Assembly: GCF_003610255.1 (NCBI RefSeq) | Contig: NZ_RAPS01000001.1 | Coordinates: 124,001-188,000 of the forward strand | Length of the DNA: 64,000 nt | Reading direction: 5' to 3' | DNA from: Streptomyces sp. TLI_171 | GTDB lineage: Bacteria; Actinomycetota; Actinomycetes; Streptomycetales; Streptomycetaceae | Shown here: positions 63,005 to 64,000 of the stretch, one piece after another | Layout: every line of letters begins with the position of its first letter | How positions within the stretch are numbered: position 1 is the stretch's first letter | The notes under the pieces: generated by a model | Database searches by the model: none | Told to the model about the DNA's origin: nothing | Seen by the model: only the letters and a program-made list of their open reading frames with translations | Position numbers and translations under genes: made by a program

Positions 63005-63027
63005 TGGTGCAATATGACATTGCATCA
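63005..63027. promoter_or_regulatory. AT-rich dyad upstream of a secreted protein gene
   Basis: TGCAAT-ATGAC-ATTGCA (63008-63024) is a perfect 6-bp dyad, extending to 8 of 9 pairs over 63005-63027. It lies about 42 bases before the start of the secreted protein gene, so it may overlap its -10 region or be an operator. Confidence 0.55.
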
Positions 63028-63068
63028 GCCGGGACAGGCCCGACTGATGGAGCATCAGGAGAACTCCC

Positions 63069-63506
63069 ATGATCAAGCCCTTGGCCGTCCTGACCGGAGC
63101 GGCGGCACTGTCCGTGGCCGCGACGATCCCGGCGACGGCGGCCGGCTCCGAGACCCCGCAGACCACCACGGTGTGCAGCCCGTCCGGCCTCCAGGCGGGT
63201 CTGGCCACCAAGGTCTGCGCGGAGCGGACGGGCGAGCAGGTCCGGATCTACGGCACCGTCGGTCTGGCCGGCCCGCCGTCCCCCGGCACCCCGTGGCCCC
63301 CGCAGCAGCAGCTGCTCACCACCCTCGGCGCGGACAGCCCGGCCGGGACGCTCACCGGCAACGTGGTCTTCACCGGCTCGACCAGGACGGTCGGCGACCT
63401 CACCGGCACCGTCGCCTGCGACGGCCCGATCCGCGCGAGCTTCGCGGTCGCCTCCTACCCCTGGGCGCCCAACCCCGTCCACCTCGACGCGGTCGTCCCC
63501 TGCTGA
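63069..63506 (+). CDS. Small secreted protein of unknown function
   Basis: A 145-residue exported protein. AGGAG lies 8 bases before the ATG. Signal peptide [20 protein letters not shown], cleavage near ATAAG. Mature part has four Cys ([31 protein letters not shown] at the end), consistent with two disulphides, and [19 protein letters not shown]. Not recognised. A strong terminator follows. Confidence 0.8.
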   Translation: MIKPLAVLTGAAALSVAATIPATAAGSETPQTTTVCSPSGLQAGLATKVCAERTGEQVRIYGTVGLAGPPSPGTPWPPQQQLLTTLGADSPAGTLTGNVVFTGSTRTVGDLTGTVACDGPIRASFAVASYPWAPNPVHLDAVVPC

Positions 63507-63515
63507 CACCCGGCC

Positions 63516-63551
63516 GGGCCGGGCCGCCCCGACCCGGGGGCGGCCCGGCCC
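63516..63551. terminator. Terminator hairpin
   Basis: A perfect 15-bp GC stem (63516-63530 with 63537-63551) with a 6-base loop, starting 10 bases after the secreted-protein stop. It also abuts the stop (63554) of the possible minus-strand gene, so it may serve both. Confidence 0.85.
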
Positions 63552-63553
63552 CG

Positions 63554-63747
63554 TCAGCGGTCGAGGAAGAACCCGGGAACCAGCACCACCGCGGAACCCA
63601 GCAGGCTCCCGTCCGCATCCGTCGCGGCACCGACCCGGACGACAGCACGGCCACGGGCACCGCCACCAGCAGGACCGCCGGCAGGCACCCGCCGAGGAAG
63701 ATCGCCACCACCGGCACCCGGACCGCGGCCGCACCCCCGTCACCCAC
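63554..63747 (-). pseudogene. Possible small membrane protein, frame broken
   Basis: From GTG 63747 the frame reads [20 protein letters not shown] then [15 protein letters not shown], a strong membrane helix. It then goes out of phase; one base added near 63642-63652 restores [22 protein letters not shown] and a stop at 63554. This would give a protein of about 64 residues. A further example of an apparent one-base deletion. Low certainty because the family is unknown. Confidence 0.35.
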
Positions 63748-63850
63748 GTTCGCACCCGGACGAGATCGGGTCGCTGGAGCCGCCGCCGGTCCGCGTTCGC
63801 CCTCCGCGATACCGGCGCCACCGTCCGCCGCCCGCGGAGATGCTCCGACC

Positions 63851-64000
63851 ATGACCCCGCGCATCGAACTGGTCCTCGGCGACCTCACCGAGCAGGACAC
63901 GGACGCCGTCGTCACCGCGGCCAACGAATCACTGCTCGGGGGCGGCGGCGTCGACGGAGCCGTGCACCGCGCCGCCGGCCCCCGCCTCGCCGCGGCCGGC
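63851..64000 (+). CDS. Macro-domain protein, N-terminal part
   Basis: The first 50 residues, running off the window. [20 protein letters not shown] then [22 protein letters not shown] is the classic macro-domain start: the Asp of GDLT, the NAAN-like AANE and the GGGGVDGA loop that holds ADP-ribose. Family members remove ADP-ribose or deacetylate O-acetyl-ADP-ribose. Confidence 0.93.
   Translation, partial: MTPRIELVLGDLTEQDTDAVVTAANESLLGGGGVDGAVHRAAGPRLAAAG

Noticed and set aside
1..64000. tRNA, rRNA, CRISPR, insertion sequence or prophage features
   Set aside because: None could be recognised on either strand.

Overview
The window is very GC-rich actinobacterial DNA with the codon bias, leaderless-looking promoters and frequent ATGA/GTGA gene overlaps of Streptomyces or Kitasatospora. 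A SapA-like spore-associated protein, a DasR-type chito-sugar locus, SpoIIE phosphatase, an ECF42-type sigma factor with its DGPF partner, and many small secreted proteins support a streptomycete. No tRNA, rRNA, CRISPR array, transposase or integrase was seen. The gene mix looks like a variable chromosomal arm rather than core genome.

Layout. 1-9874: end of an aldo/keto reductase; a broken secreted CBM56/beta-helix polysaccharide-acting protein behind a LacI-type palindrome; ECF42 sigma factor with DGPF protein; a coupled esterase and MprF-like aminoacyl-lipid synthase; a secreted beta-propeller protein. 10387-22234: a CYTH/CHAD protein, then three large signalling proteins: a multi-HAMP hybrid histidine kinase, an ANTAR/GAF/PAS/SpoIIE phosphatase and a membrane GGDEF-EAL protein. 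22365-27499: an MbtH-A-PCP-thioester reductase NRPS, translationally coupled to a leucyl/phenylalanyl-tRNA transferase homologue, followed by a CDF metal transporter. 27522-34209: small oxidoreductases, a ClpX-type zinc-finger/HTH protein with a striking operator pair, YncE-like and TetR genes, an MFS exporter and a secreted cyclophilin. 34456-41493: two FtsX-like permeases and an ATPase with an AbrB-like tail. 41509-45489: membrane and small secreted proteins, a decayed PLP-decarboxylase and a NUDIX hydrolase. 45640-53052: CBM3-GH16 enzyme and a das-like operon (binding protein, two permeases, GH20) divergent from a GntR/UTRA regulator with shared operator boxes. 53218-64000: regulator/transporter pairs (HxlR/DoxX, LysR/MFS), SapA-like protein, GlxA-type AraC regulator with an isochorismatase-like hydrolase, small zinc-binding proteins and the start of a macro-domain gene.

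The most interesting system is the 22.4-26.4 kb pair. An NRPS module that would load one amino acid and release it reductively is fused to its own MbtH chaperone domain and coupled to an enzyme of the family that takes Leu/Phe from tRNA and places it on N-terminal basic residues. Together they predict a small tRNA-dependent peptide aldehyde, similar in architecture to the tRNA-dependent peptide system reported in Streptomyces lividans 66. The NRPS reading frame is interrupted by an apparent one-base deletion in a C run inside the reductase domain. At least four other apparent one-base deletions occur in the window, so sequence error must be separated from true gene decay.
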